Source: Xenopus tropicalis
Lineage: Eukaryota; Chordata; Amphibia; Anura; Pipidae
Direction of reading: 5' to 3'
Assembly: GCF_000004195.4 (NCBI RefSeq)
Contig: NC_030680.2
Location: 145,307,545 to 145,371,544 of the forward strand
DNA length: 64,000 nucleotides
The position numbers and the translations under genes are program-made. A model generated the notes under the pieces. It searched no databases, was not told the DNA's origin, and was given only the letters and a program-made list of their open reading frames with translations. Below are positions 22,031 to 33,061 of this stretch, piece after piece; the stretch's first letter is position 1, and each line of letters opens with the position of its first letter.

Positions 22031-22685
22031 ATGTTTGGCAAACAGCAAGGACAAATGGATGGAGCACACGTTGTGCCCTTTAATCATATCAGAAGGCTTT
22101 ACCAGTCTATGAACTGGCTGAACATTTTCATCAACATTCAATTGATTGAAAAGCTTGTTAATACTGGAATAAAAACGTAATAAAATGAGGTGCCAAAAAA
22201 GGTTTTCAACCTCCCGGGGGAAATATGGTATTTGGCCAAGTCCTAGGCGGAGAGAAAAAAAAGTTCAGCAAAATTTCCATCAAAAAATTGGATCTCAGAG
22301 CTCTTTGTAAATGTAAAGATCTAGAACTGGCCGGAACGTGCCAGAAATGTGTTGGCAAGGAAGCGTTTTTGCCGGAGTATGGGTGAGACGGATTTTATAG
22401 GATAATTAATGGGGATTTTTATTTGGAGTTCTGCCTCATGAAGCCAATGCCGTTTTACCATCAAAAGGAATGGCATATCTTGTGCAACTTGTGAGTAGGT
22501 AAATATGGAAGTCCTTTCCCTTTGGATAGACAGTTAATCCCAAGCAGCAGGTACCAGAAACTAAGCAGAACTCTCTCTCTAGTCTGGAACTCAATGCAAA
22601 GCAGAGCACAAGTGGCTGGTTACTTACTCCAGATCTGGTCTCCGGCTGGCAATAAAGCACGGGCTCCCTTTATAACCTTCTGGCT
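22031..22685. other. Unique DNA, no exon recognised
   Basis: Non-repetitive sequence between the nested MITE and the 89-bp array. The short frame at 22522-22758 runs into the array and is not credible. Confidence 0.45.
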
Positions 22686-23751
22686 GCTGTGTAGCCCCGG
22701 GGGCAGCCATTCCTGCACTGGTACAGCTGGGGTGTTTGCTACAGAAACCCTACTATAGTTTATATAAATACCCCGCTGTGTAGCCCCGGGGGCAGCCATT
22801 CCTGCACTGGTACAGCTGGGGTGTTTGCTACAGAAACCCTACTATAGTTTATATAAATACCCCGCTGTGTAGCCCCGGGGCAGCCATTCCTGCACTGGTA
22901 CAGCTGGGGTGTTTGCTACAGAAACCCTACTATAGTTTATATAAATACCCCGCTGTGTAGCCCCGGGGGCAGCCATTCCTGCACTGGTACAGCTGGGGTG
23001 TTTGCTACAGAAACCCTACTATAGTTTATATAAATACCCGCTGTGTAGCCCCGGGGGCAGCCATTCCTGCACTGGTACAGCTGGGGTGTTTGCTACAGAA
23101 ACCCTACTATAGTTTATATAAATACCCCGCTGTGTAGCCCCGGGGGCAGCCATTCCTGCACTGGTACAGCTGGGGTGTTTGCTACAGAAACCCTCCTATA
23201 GTTTATATAAATACCCCGCTGTGTAGCCCCGGGGGCAGCCGTTCCTGCACCGGTACAGCTGGGGTGTTTGCTACAGAAACCCTACTATAGTTTATATAAA
23301 TACCCCTCTGTGTAGCCCCGGGGGCAGCCATTCCTGCACTGGTACAGCTGGGGTGTTTGCTACAGAAACCCTACTATAGTTTATATAAATACCCCTCTGT
23401 GTAGCCCCGGGGGCAGCCATTCCTGCACTGGTACAGCTGGGGTGTTTGCTACAGAAACCCTACTATAGTTTATATAAATACCCCGCTGTGTAGCCCCGGG
23501 GGCAGCCATTCCTGCACTGGTACAGCTGGGGTGTTTGCTACAGAAACCCTACTATAGTTTATATAAATACCCCGCTGTGTAGCCCCGGGGGCAGCCATTC
23601 CTGCACTGGTACAGCTGGGGTGTTTGCTACAGAAACCCTACTATAGTTTATATAAATACCCCTCTGTGTAGCCCCGGGGGCAGCCATTCCTGCACTGGTA
23701 CAGCTGGGGTGTTTGCTACAGAAACCCTACTATAGTTTATATAAATACCCC
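22686..23751 (+). repeat. 89-90-bp minisatellite, ~12 copies
   Basis: CTGTGTAGCCCCGGGGGCAG recurs at 22686, 22776, 22865, 22953 and onward. Each unit has CATTCCTGCACTGGTACAGC, TGTTTGCTACAGAAACCC and ATAGTTTATATAAATACCCC. The copies are nearly identical. Confidence 0.96.
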
Positions 23752-23764
23752 GGGGCTACACAGC

Positions 23765-23996
23765 GGGGTATTTATATAAACTATAGTAGGGTTTCTGTAG
23801 CAAACACCCCAGCTGTACCGGTGCAGGAATGGCTGCCCCCGGGGCTACACAGTGGGGTATTTATATAAACTATAGGAGGGTTTCTGTAGCAAACACCCCA
23901 GTTGTACCAGTGCAGGGCAACAGTACATTATACTGTAATTACTTTTATACACTTTCATTTTTTTGTGTTACTGTTCCTTTACATAGGCTCCTAAGG
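23765..23996 (-). repeat. Two inverted copies of the 89-bp unit plus MITE end
   Basis: From 23765 the same unit runs in reverse (GGGGTATTTATATAAAC...CACCCCAGCTGTACCGG), through two copies to about 23925. It continues as GGGCAACAGTACATTATAC...TTTGTGTTACTGTTCCTTTA, which looks like the right end of a T2-like MITE. The turn at 23752-23764 makes a large palindrome. Confidence 0.88.
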
Positions 23997-24590
23997 CGAC
24001 CTCCCCTACAGGCCAACCCTAATGTTTGGGCCATCTAGTGGCCAAAGAGAATATAGCCTTAATTATTTACATTTACAATATAAATCCTTATTTTTTCCTC
24101 CTTACAAGCCCTCTGAAAAGAGCAATTTTGCTGTAATATGAGCAATATTGGCTGTAGAAAACTGGCTTTGAGCAGTTTGCCAAGTTTATCGTCTGAAGTA
24201 GATAAATTATGAGCGATTATGTTCAGCAAGGCTCGGAGCATTACAAAACATAAAGTACTAGGGCATTAATGCTCTGTCACCGGGGGGCTGAGGGGGAAGA
24301 TTGAGACCGTCGCACAGGAAGCTGATCTCAGCTCTTAGTCCCAAAAACCGTCCCATAAATCAGAAGCTGCTGGGAAATCTATTGATTTACTCCGTTACTT
24401 TTATAATCAGTTGTCTTATAAATTGTAATAAATAACAGGGAGGAAAATGTCAGAAGAAATTGGACAAAGTTTTGAGGAAAGTATTAACTAGAAGTCCCCC
24501 CTAATAACTGATCTCAGGGGTTTTAGCCAGAGGGGGGTAAGTGACTGGGTACGTTGGTAGATTTATTGTAGATTTTTCAGAATTATTCTA
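23997..24590. other. Unique DNA
   Basis: AT-rich non-repetitive DNA; no exon recognised. The block 24280-24480 is not low complexity and could be checked for conservation. Confidence 0.4.
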
Positions 24591-24631
24591 TGTGGAGTAT
24601 GATGTAGAGAGTAATATTCTGAGACAATTTG

Positions 24632-24970
24632 CAATTGGTCTTCATTATTTATTAATTGTAGTTTTTTAGTTCTTTGATTTTCAGTTCAGCAGCTCTCCAG
24701 TTGGGAGTTTCAGCAGCTATTTGGTTGCTAGGGTCCAAGATACCTTAGCAACCAGGGAGTGGTTTGGATGAGAGACTGGTATATGAATAGGAGAGGGGCT
24801 GAATGCTAAAGAAAGGTATAAAAGGTAAGAATAACAATAAAACTGGAGCCTCACAGCGCAATAGATTTTGGCTGCCGGGGTCAGTGACCCCCAATTCAAA
24901 ACTGCAAAGAGTTGGAAGAAGAAGGCAAATAATTAAAAAACTATAACAAATAAATAGTGAAGACCAATTG
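24632..24970. mobile_element. MITE with ~40-bp terminal inverted repeats
   Basis: The left end CAATTGGTCTTCATTATTTA (24632) is mirrored by TAAATAGTGAAGACCAATTG ending at 24970. TTTTTTAGTT mirrors AATTAAAAAA. The interior has CAGCTCTCCAGTTGGGAG, GGTTGCTAGGGTCCAAG and ACAATAAAACTGGAGCCTC. A related interior without clear ends is at 40436-40640. Confidence 0.7.
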
Positions 24971-25269
24971 AAAACTACAGGGTTTCTTTGCTGTGTATGG
25001 GGCCAAATGTATATTAATGGACCAATTGCCAGTTTGCAGCTCAGTGTAAGTCCTGTATATAAGCCTGTGAGAGACCTGGGTCAGAGCAAGAGAGGGGGGT
25101 TCTGTGGGTTTGTATTGCAGTCTCTGTGGGTTCCCATGTGCTTGTGCCAACGTGTGAAGGTGTAAATGGAGATGAATTCTGCTTTCCCCTCGGGACACTT
25201 ATACTATCATGTCATCGCTCGCTTTGTCTGATATCTCTGATTACTGCCCCCTGCGCAACATCAGGGACT
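24971..25269. other. Unique DNA
   Basis: No repeat or exon recognised in this short interval. Confidence 0.45.
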
Positions 25270-26350
25270 GCTTCCCAAATTTATATCATCCTTTACTTAC
25301 ATAGCACCAACATAACCGGCAGCGCTGTACAAAGATTATACATCATTCCCATCAGTCCCTGCCCCAGAGAGCTTACAATCTAAGGTCCCTATCCCATTCC
25401 CATCAGTCCCTGCCCCAGAGAGCTTACAATCTAAGGTCCCTATCACATTCCCATCAGTCCCTGCCCCAGTGAGCTTACAATCTAAGGTCCCTATCACATT
25501 CCCATCAGTCCCTGCCCCAGAGAGCTTACAATCTAAGGTCCCTATCACATTCCCATCAGCCCCTGCCCCAGAGAGCTTACAATCTAAGGTCCCTATCCCA
25601 TTCCCATCAGTCCCTGCCCCAGTGAGCTTACAATCTAAGGTCCCTATCACATTCCCATCAGTCCCTGCCCCAGTGAGCTTACAATCTAAGGTCCCTATCA
25701 CATTCCCATCAGTCCCTGCCCCAGTGAGCTTACAATCTAAGGTCCCTATCCCATTCCCATCAGTCCCTGCCCCAGTGGAGCTTACAATCTAAGGTCCCTA
25801 TCCCATTCCCATCAGTCCCTGCCCCAGTGAGCTTACAATCTAAGGTCCCTATCCCATTCCCATCAGTCCCTGCCCCAGTGAGCTTACAATCTAAGGTCCC
25901 TATCACATTCCCATCAGTCCCTGCCCCAGTGAGCTTACAATCTAAGGTCCCTATCACATTCCCATCAGCCCCTGCCCCAGTGAGCTTACAATCTAAGGTC
26001 CCTATCACATTCCCATCAGTCCCTGCCCCAGTGAGCTTACAATCTAAGGTCCCTATCACATTCCCATCAGTCCCTGCCCCAGTGAGCTTACAATCTAAGG
26101 TCCCTATCACATTCCCATCAGTCCCTGCCCCAGTGAGCTTACAATCTAAGGTCCCTATCACATTCCCATCAGTCCCTGCCCCAGTGAGCTTACAATCTAA
26201 GGTCCCTATCCCATTCCCATCAATCCCTGCCCCAGTGAGCTTACAATCTAAGTCCCCTATCCCATTCCCATCAGCCCCTGCCCCAGTGAGCTTACAATCT
26301 AAGGTCCTTATCACTATCCCATCAGTCCCTTCCAAGTGGAGCTTACAAAC
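25270..26350 (-). mobile_element. L2/CR1-like tail with 51-bp array
   Basis: Opens with TTACATAGCACCAACATAAC and GCAGCGCTGTACAAAG, the reverse of the tail at 5071-5164. From 25344 the core ATTCCCATCAGTCCCTGCCC...GAGCTTACAATCTAAGG repeats every 51 bp about 19-20 times, to 26350. Since 51 is divisible by 3 the minus strand reads as a 17-residue peptide repeat. The 121-, 191- and 283-codon frames are artefacts. Confidence 0.8.
25344..26350 (-). repeat. 51-bp minisatellite, ~19.7 copies
   Basis: TAAGGTCCCT at 25381 and 25432 shows the 51-bp period. Copies differ at TATCCC/TATCAC and CAGAGAG/CAGTGAG. One copy near 25775 has an extra G. Confidence 0.96.
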
Positions 26351-27099
26351 TGCCCCCCATATACCTCCTGCACAGAGCACAAATGGCTTGTTGGAATTTT
26401 GACTATTTTCAAGCTCTTGGGAATAGGTCGGGTTTCTCAAATTACTGGTTAATTGTACATTATGCATTCTGACAGTGATGAATGACCCCGGCAAGAAATG
26501 TGCCAAGAGGATATTGCTACTGAAAATTAAAAATACATTTTTAAATAGCTTTAATGAATTATGGACAAGAGGGCCGTAGCACAAGGAAGGGCTGATTGTA
26601 GGTTTTATCACTTTTTTAATAACTTGCTGAAAAAACCCCTTTCAGGGAGGGATATTGTACATATTCTCCGCGTCGCCCCCATTATACTCCGGATATAACT
26701 CGGATAGGGTAGGGACCAAAGGCCGACTCTTTCATAATACCATATTACATTATTAGATATTTTTTACATCACAATAGAAAACTAGCATTTCCATTGATGC
26801 AGTTTATTACTGATAACCATAAGGGATGAGTATTTCAAGATGTTCTTGTACCAGATCCAAACTGAGTCCATTACAATCATTTCAGCCTGTAGAAGGGCCA
26901 AATTGGGAAGAAAGAGCAGAATTCTGAGGGGAGTGTGGGTAAGTCTCGGCCCAGGCATCTTCTGGATGAGCCAATGGGTTTATTTTTATATTGACTTCAG
27001 TGAAAGGCTGGATTAGAAGGTCACTTACCTATGGATTTTTCCAATAGAAATATTAAGAGGTAAATATATTTATTTTCCCTTTACTTTAAATTCCTAACA
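26351..27099. other. Unique DNA
   Basis: No exon or repeat family recognised. The long minus-strand frame entering from the 51-bp array ends here by chance. Confidence 0.45.
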
Positions 27100-28250
27100 T
27101 TTGTGAAACTAGCCCTGGAAACACAAATATTACCAGCTGGCCAAATGGCAACCGTGAGTGATTCCTTGGGCTCCCGTTGACTTGAAGAAGAAACATGCAG
27201 AAGACTAGCTTTGATATGACCACCATATGAGGATATGGGGCCATGAGGATAGGGTGGGGGGATATAAGGATATGGTGGGGGCCATGAGGATATGGTGGGG
27301 GGATATGAGGATATGGTGGGGGGATATGAGGATATGGTGGGGGGATATGAGGATATGGTGGGGGCCATGAGGATATGGTGGGGGGATATAAGGATATGGC
27401 GGGGGCCATGAGGATATGGTGGGGGGATATAAGGATATGGTGGGGGGATATGAGGATATGGTGGGGGGATATGAGGATATGGTAGGGGGATATAAGGATA
27501 TGGTGGGGGGCCATGAGGATATGGTGGGGGGATATAAGGATATGGTGGGGGGATATGAGGATATGGTGGGGGGATATGAGGATATGGTAGGGGGATATGA
27601 AGATATAGTGGGGGGATATGAGGATATGGTGGGGGGATATAAGGATATGGTGGGGGCCATGAGGATATGGTGGGGGGATATAAGGATATGGTGGGGGCCA
27701 TGAGGATATGGTGGGGGGATATGAGGATATGGTGGGGGGATATGAAGATATGGTAGGGGGATATGAAGATATAGTGGGGGGATATGAGGATATGGTGGGG
27801 GATATAAGGATACGGTGGGGGCCATGAGGATAGGGTGGGGGGATATGAGGATATGGGGCCATGATGATATGGTGGGGGATATAAGGATATGGTGGGGGCC
27901 ATGAGGATAGGGTGGGGGGATATGAGGATATGGTGGGGGCCATGAGGATAGGGTGGGGGGATATGAGGATATGGTGGGGGCCATGAGGATAGGGTGGGGG
28001 GATATGAGGATATGGTGGGGGCCATGAGGATAGGGTGGGGGGATATGAGGATATGGTGGGGGCCATGAGGATAGGGTGGGGGGATATGAGGATATGGTGG
28101 GGGCCATGAGGATAGGGTGGGGGGATGAGGATATGGTGGCCATATCAAAGCTATGCATTTTTCTTCTTCAAGCCAACAGGAGCCCCATGAAGCATTCAAG
28201 GGTGCCATTTGGCCAGCTGAAATAATCTGCCTGGAAAGCATGTATGTGAC
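27100..28250. mobile_element. Inverted-repeat element filled by a G-rich minisatellite
   Basis: Left arm 27134-27219 begins AGCTGGCCAAATGGCA and ends near CTAGCTTTGATATG. Right arm 28141-28222 begins CATATCAAAGCTATGC and ends TGCCATTTGGCCAGCT. The arms are inverted copies with some divergence, and a weaker match (CCCTGGAAAC / CTGGAAAGC) extends outward. The 900 bp between them is a minisatellite. This resembles a MITE whose centre has been replaced or expanded. Confidence 0.75.
27225..28138. repeat. 20/21-bp G-rich minisatellite, ~44 units
   Basis: Units are GGATATGGTGGGGGGATATGA (21 bp) and GGATATGGTGGGGGCCATGA (20 bp). From about 27830 to 28130 they combine into a regular 41-bp dimer that includes GATAGGGTGGGG. 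The minus strand reads as PPYPHIPPPYPHG-like peptides in all frames; the 317-386-codon frames are artefacts. Confidence 0.96.
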
Positions 28251-28750
28251 ATCATCCTTAGGTGGCCACCCAGGGTCAAAGCTTTAAAGGGTTCCAAGGC
28301 TGCCGAGCCCCAGTAGATACAATCTATATTTATGCAGCAGGTATTCCCACTCCATTGAACACATTTTTATAGTGGATACTAAATCAGCAGTTTCCCTTTA
28401 ATTTGGATCAATTGGTTTTACTATTTTGTGTCACCTCAACAAATCCGAGTATTACTCCACACAAACCTTGTTATTTATTATGCAACGCATCAATTTTAAA
28501 GGTGTTATATTTTTTCACCATATTTTTACCCAGAAATAAATTCCAAAGGGACCCATGTCAAGAAAATAAATTTGTGTATTTTTTTTCCCTTTTCTCCATG
28601 TATATTCTGGTAATTGCAGAGAACTGTGTTGAAAATCCTCCATGGAAAACCTTTGTCGTTTAATAAATATACTCAGCCTGCAAAGAATGTGTTTCCCCAA
28701 TCTTGCGAAGAAGCCCTGACACTGACAAATGTACCCCAAGGCTGTACAGT
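28251..28750. other. Unique AT-rich DNA
   Basis: No exon or repeat family recognised. Confidence 0.45.
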
Positions 28751-29052
28751 TTCATAGTAGGCTTCTTAGTAGGCTTCATAGTAGGCTTCTTAGTAGGCTC
28801 CATAGTGGGCTTCATGGTAGGCTTCATGGTAGGCTTCATAGTAGGCTTCTTAGTAGGCTTCATAGTAGGCTTCTTAGTAGGCTTCTTTGTAGGCTTCATC
28901 ATAGGCTTCATAGTAGGCTTCATAGAAGGCTTCATAGTAGGCTTCTTAGTAGGCTTCATAGTAGGCTTCTTAGTAGGCTTCAAGTAGGCTTCATAGTAGG
29001 CTTCTTAGTAGGCTTCATAGTAGGCTTCTTAGTAGGCTTCATAGTAGGCTTC
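28751..29052. repeat. 12-bp minisatellite, ~25 units
   Basis: GTAGGCTTCATA and GTAGGCTTCTTA units alternate, with variants GTGGGCTTC and GAAGGCTTC. Translation gives KPTM/KPTK repeats on the minus strand and VGFI/VGFL on the plus strand; neither is a gene. Confidence 0.95.
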
Positions 29053-29075
29053 ATCTGGGGGCATTATAATTGCTA

Positions 29076-29915
29076 ATTGGCACTGTATTTATCCTGCTGT
29101 GTGTTCTGGGGTATTATACATGGAATTGGCACTGCATTTATCCTGCTGTGGGTTCTGGGGTATTATACATGGAATTGGCACTGTATTTATCCTGCTGTGG
29201 GTTCTGGGGTATTATACATGGAATTGGCACTGTATTTATCCTGCTGTGGGTTCTGGGGTATTATACATGGAATTGGCACTGTATTTATCCTGCTGTGTGT
29301 TCTGGGGTATTATACATGGAATTGGCACTGTATTTATCCTGCTGTGGGTTCTGGGGTATTATACATGGAATTGGCACTGTATTTATCCTGCTGTGGGTTC
29401 TGGGGTATTATACATGGAATTGGCACTGTATTTATCCTGCTGTGGGTTCTGGGGTATTATACATGGAATTGGCACTGTATTTATCTGTTGTGTGTTCTGG
29501 GGTATTATACATGGAATTGGCACTGTATTTATCCTGCTGTGGGTTCTGGGGTATTATACATGGAATTGGCACTGTATTTATCCTGCTGTGTGTTTTGGGG
29601 TATTATACATGGAATTGGCACTGTATTTATCCTGCTGTGTGTTCTGGGGTATTATACATGGAATTGGCACTGTATTTATCCTGCTGTGTGTTCTGGGGTA
29701 TTATACATGGAATTGGCACTGTATTTATCCTGCTGTGGGTTCTGGGGTATTATACATGGAATTGGCACTGTATTTATCCTGCTGTGGGTTCTGGGGTATT
29801 ATAAATGGAATTGGCACTGTATTTATCCTGCTGTGGGTTTTGGGGTATTATACATGGAATTGGCGCTGTATTTATCCTGTCAGGTGTTTTTGGGGTATTA
29901 TATATGGAATTGGCC
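29076..29915 (+). repeat. 49-bp minisatellite, ~17 copies
   Basis: ATTGGCACTGTATTTATCC recurs every 49 bp from 29076. The unit also has TGCTGTGGGTTCTGGGGTAT and TATACATGGA. Because 49 is not divisible by 3, three copies cycle through all frames. The unit lacks stop codons in every forward frame, giving overlapping 244-298-codon frames with no coding meaning. Confidence 0.96.
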
Positions 29916-29933
29916 AAAGCATACTACGGGGGG

Positions 29934-30065
29934 TAATGTGATAAAAGGCACTAGGGTTGCTCAGGAGCAGTAACCCATCAGCATCTACGGGGTCACCTGT
30001 TTAAAAGCAAACATTTTATTGGTTGCTATGGGTTACTGCTCCTGGACAAACTTAGTTCCTTCGAT
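29934..30065. mobile_element. Palindromic MITE (AGCAGTAACCCATAGCAACC family)
   Basis: GATAAAAGGCACTAGGGTTG and CAGGAGCAGTAACCCAT at the left mirror ATGGGTTACTGCTCCTGG and CAAACTTAGTTCC at the right, as in the copies at 9306 and 52364. Confidence 0.72.
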
Positions 30066-31150
30066 GTATTTAGTTAGCCCCCCCAATCACCAATACTTTT
30101 ATACACAATCTACTGTCACCATCTTCCCAATACCCTCTATCCATCTTCCAACCTACAATTGCAGATCTATTAGACCCCACTAGCTGAACGTCCTTGAGTA
30201 ATAGTCTCTACGTAGACCCCCCTAGAGACAACTCTCAGCAGAGGTCTTAATTATCTGGCTCATGTTGAACATAGTTGGCAATTGACTGTTTAAGGTGCAA
30301 CACGATGAGTTTCCTTCTTCTAAGGCCCAAAGCGATGTATATTTAGTGATGTGCAAGGTTACCAAGGTCAATAAATGAGCTTCCCAGTCTTGACTCAATA
30401 TAATAACATTGTGTCAAGAGGAGAATCATTAACAGTGGAGTTTCATCTGGGTAGGGAATTACTATCCTCAGCAAAAGGTATCCCTTACTGATTCACTATC
30501 GATAAGCAATTTAATAAATGAATACATTTATAATATATTGGATTTGTATTGAGGGAAGTCCACACACACACACGCAAACAATGCAATTAATAAAGGGCCC
30601 TCCATGATGGGCTTGCGATTTTCATATCCAACTGAAGTGACGTGTGATTTAGTATCAGGAGAGACGTCGGCGGCTGTGGATCAGCTTTAATTTGCTGAAG
30701 CTTTCTGTTCACAAATGACATCTCATTCAGAGGAGCAACCGGTTATTGACTGGAGTGAGGGATTGAAAGGCCAATCAATGGAAATGTTTAGCCAGTTAAT
30801 GTTTTAAACACAAAGGCAACATTCACATTCTTCCTAGGGAGGAAAATAACTGTATAAATCATGAATTTGGAATAGGAATTTAATAAAATGGAGGTAACCA
30901 GGGCCCTATGGATATAGTAGATCTCTGGAGCAAGAGGCACTAAATTGGGTTTAGTAACCCATAGCAACCAAAACTAAAAACAAACATCTGATTGGGTTAC
31001 TAGACTTACCAGCAATGTTGCCCTGTTTATTTCATTAAAGCTAAAAGGACATACAGTATGAAGCAACATGGACAACATTTGAGTAGGTTTATTATAACCA
31101 TCAGCAATTATATATAATAATATATATTATAATAATCAGCAATTACCTTA
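30066..31150. other. Unique DNA with a degenerate palindromic MITE
   Basis: A short (CA)n run lies at about 30561-30574. Around 30930-31010, GAGGCACTAAATTGGG and AGTAACCCATAGCAACC look like a degenerate copy of the palindromic MITE. The block 30600-30830 is non-repetitive. No exon recognised. Confidence 0.45.
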
Positions 31151-31152
31151 TA

Positions 31153-32140
31153 CAGGTATGGGATCCATTATCCAGAAACCAATTATATAGAAAGCTCAGA
31201 ATCATGGGGAGGCCATCTCCTATGGTCTCCGTTATAAAAAAAATATATATTTTTTAAAAACAACTACCTTTTCTCTGTAATAATAAAACAGTACCTGTAC
31301 TTGATCCCAACTAAGATATAATTACCCCTTATTGGGGGCAGAACAGCCCTATTGGGTTTATTTAATGGTTAAATGATTCCCTTTTCTCTGTAATAATAAA
31401 ACAGTACCTGTACTTGATCCCAACTAAGATATAATTACCCCTTATTGGGGGCAGAACAGCCCTATTGGGTTTATTTCATGGTTAAATGATTCCCTTTTCT
31501 CTGTAATAATAAAACAGTACCTGTACTTGATCCCAACTAAGATATAATTACCCCTTATTGGGGGCAGAACAGCCCTATTGGGTTTATTTCATGGTTAAAT
31601 GATTCCCTTTTCTCTGTAATAATAAAACAGTACCTGTACTTGATCCCAACTAAGATATAATTACCCCTTATTGGGGGCAGAACAGCCCTATTGGGTTTAT
31701 TTCATGGTTAAATGATTCCCTTTTCTCTGTAATAATAAAACAGTACCTGTACTTGATCCCAACTAAGATATAATTACCCCTTATTGGGGCAGAACAGCCC
31801 TATTGGGTTTATTTAATGGTTAAATGATTCCCTTTTCTCTGTAATAATAAAACAGTACCTGTACTTGATCCCAACTAAGATATAATTACCCCTTATTGGG
31901 GCAGAACAGCCCTATTGGGTTTATTTCATGGTTAAATGATTCCCTTTTCTCTGTAATAATAAAACAGTACCTGTACTTGATCCCAACTAAGATATAATTA
32001 CCCCTTATTGGGGGCAGAACAGCCCTATTGGGTTTATTTAATGGTTAAATGATTCCCTTTTCTCTGTAATAATAAAACAGTACCTGTACTTGATCCCAAC
32101 TAAGATATAATTACCCCTTATTGGGGCAGAACAGTCCTAT
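31153..32140 (+). mobile_element. TACAGGTA-type MITE with 8-copy array, right end missing
   Basis: Left terminus TA+CAGGTATGGGATCCATTATC at 31151, then TCAGAATCATGGGGAGGCC. TACCTGTA recurs from 31292 to 32081 at 112-113-bp steps. After GGGGCAGAACAGTCC it runs into (TA)n at 32141-32152 with no right terminus. Confidence 0.85.
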
Positions 32141-32667
32141 ATATATATATATTGGCTATTATCTTGGCTATAAATGTGACTGTTATAGATGCAGCAAAAA
32201 TGAAGTAAAAGGGTATTTTTCCCTTTGATTAATTTTCAGGTAGAATCCCTTCTAGCGGCATTATAAATTTGAAGTTTTATGGATTAGTCTTTACCAGCTT
32301 GGCACACTTTGCTCTGAAATATTCTGTATTCTGGTTGGAGAGAATTAGCCGGCACGGATATTCTGCTGAACACAAGGCCGCTCAAGGACATTCCCACTCT
32401 TATTGCTAAAGCCTCATATCTGCTACTTGGCAAATGTATCTCGACATCTCTACAAGAATTGCGTGTCCTCAGCTGCAATGCTCAGCAACTATTGAGTTAC
32501 AAGCTGTCTTGAGAAACAACATCAGCACAAGAACAGTGACTTTTTTATTAATGGGCAAGCACCGCACTCAGGCCTAATATGGCCAAGCTTAATGCTGATG
32601 GCTGAATGGTGCAAAGTTATTAGTGGAAAAACATTATCTCTGGAGGGCAAATCTGGCTTCTCTGCCT
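32141..32667. other. Unique DNA
   Basis: After the short TA run, the interval to 32660 is non-repetitive. No exon recognised; the 64-codon minus frame has no known domain. Confidence 0.4.
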
Positions 32668-33055
32668 GGCAGTCTGAAAGGTGAGTCTGGGTTTTACAAG
32701 AAGCTACTAATAATGCCGACTGTAAAGTGAGGTTGAGGTAAAATAATGATTCAGGGCTCTTGTTTCATGGTTTTGGGCAAGGGCCCCTGGTTTCAGTCAG
32801 TGCAAATCCCCAGTTAATGTAATGCCCCAATACACAAAGAGAGATCCTTGCAGTGTGTTGATGTGGGAGTGGAAGATCTTGACTAGTCTGCATGGAGCCT
32901 AACTCAACCTAACTGAACTCCTATGAGATAAAAATGGAACCCCAACTGTGAGGCAGCCCTGATCCCCAACATCAGTACCCAACTTCACTAATGCTGTTGT
33001 GTCTGAATGGAACCAAATCCCACCAACAATGTTACATCTCTGGGATGGAAAATTG
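32668..33055 (+). pseudogene. Decayed Tc1-like transposase fragment A
   Basis: Nucleotide similarity to the DDE half of a Tc1-like transposase gene survives in order: TTTCATGGTTTTGGGCAAGG, GTTTCAGTCAGTGCAAATCC, AATGCCCCAATACACAAAG, GATGTGGGAGTGGAAGATC, CTTGACTAGTCTGCATGG, CTGTGAGGCAGCCCTGATCC and GAATGGAACCAAATCCCACC. Frames are broken repeatedly by small indels. It is followed immediately by a second copy of the same region. The element is a different Tc1 lineage from the one at 47343. Confidence 0.7.
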
Positions 33056-33061
33056 TGCTTT

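Noticed and set aside
25336..26611. 17-residue peptide repeat frames (up to 283 codons)
   Set aside because: The 51-bp unit of an L2-like tail is divisible by three; both strands are open by the same cause.
27081..28241. Proline/tyrosine-rich 317-386-codon frames on the minus strand
   Set aside because: Produced by the 20/21-bp minisatellite and its inverted flanks; all three frames are open.
29070..29973. Overlapping 244-298-codon open frames, hydrophobic and Trp/Tyr-rich
   Set aside because: They are the 49-bp repeat read in all three frames. The unit has no forward stop codon, so length reflects copy number, not coding.
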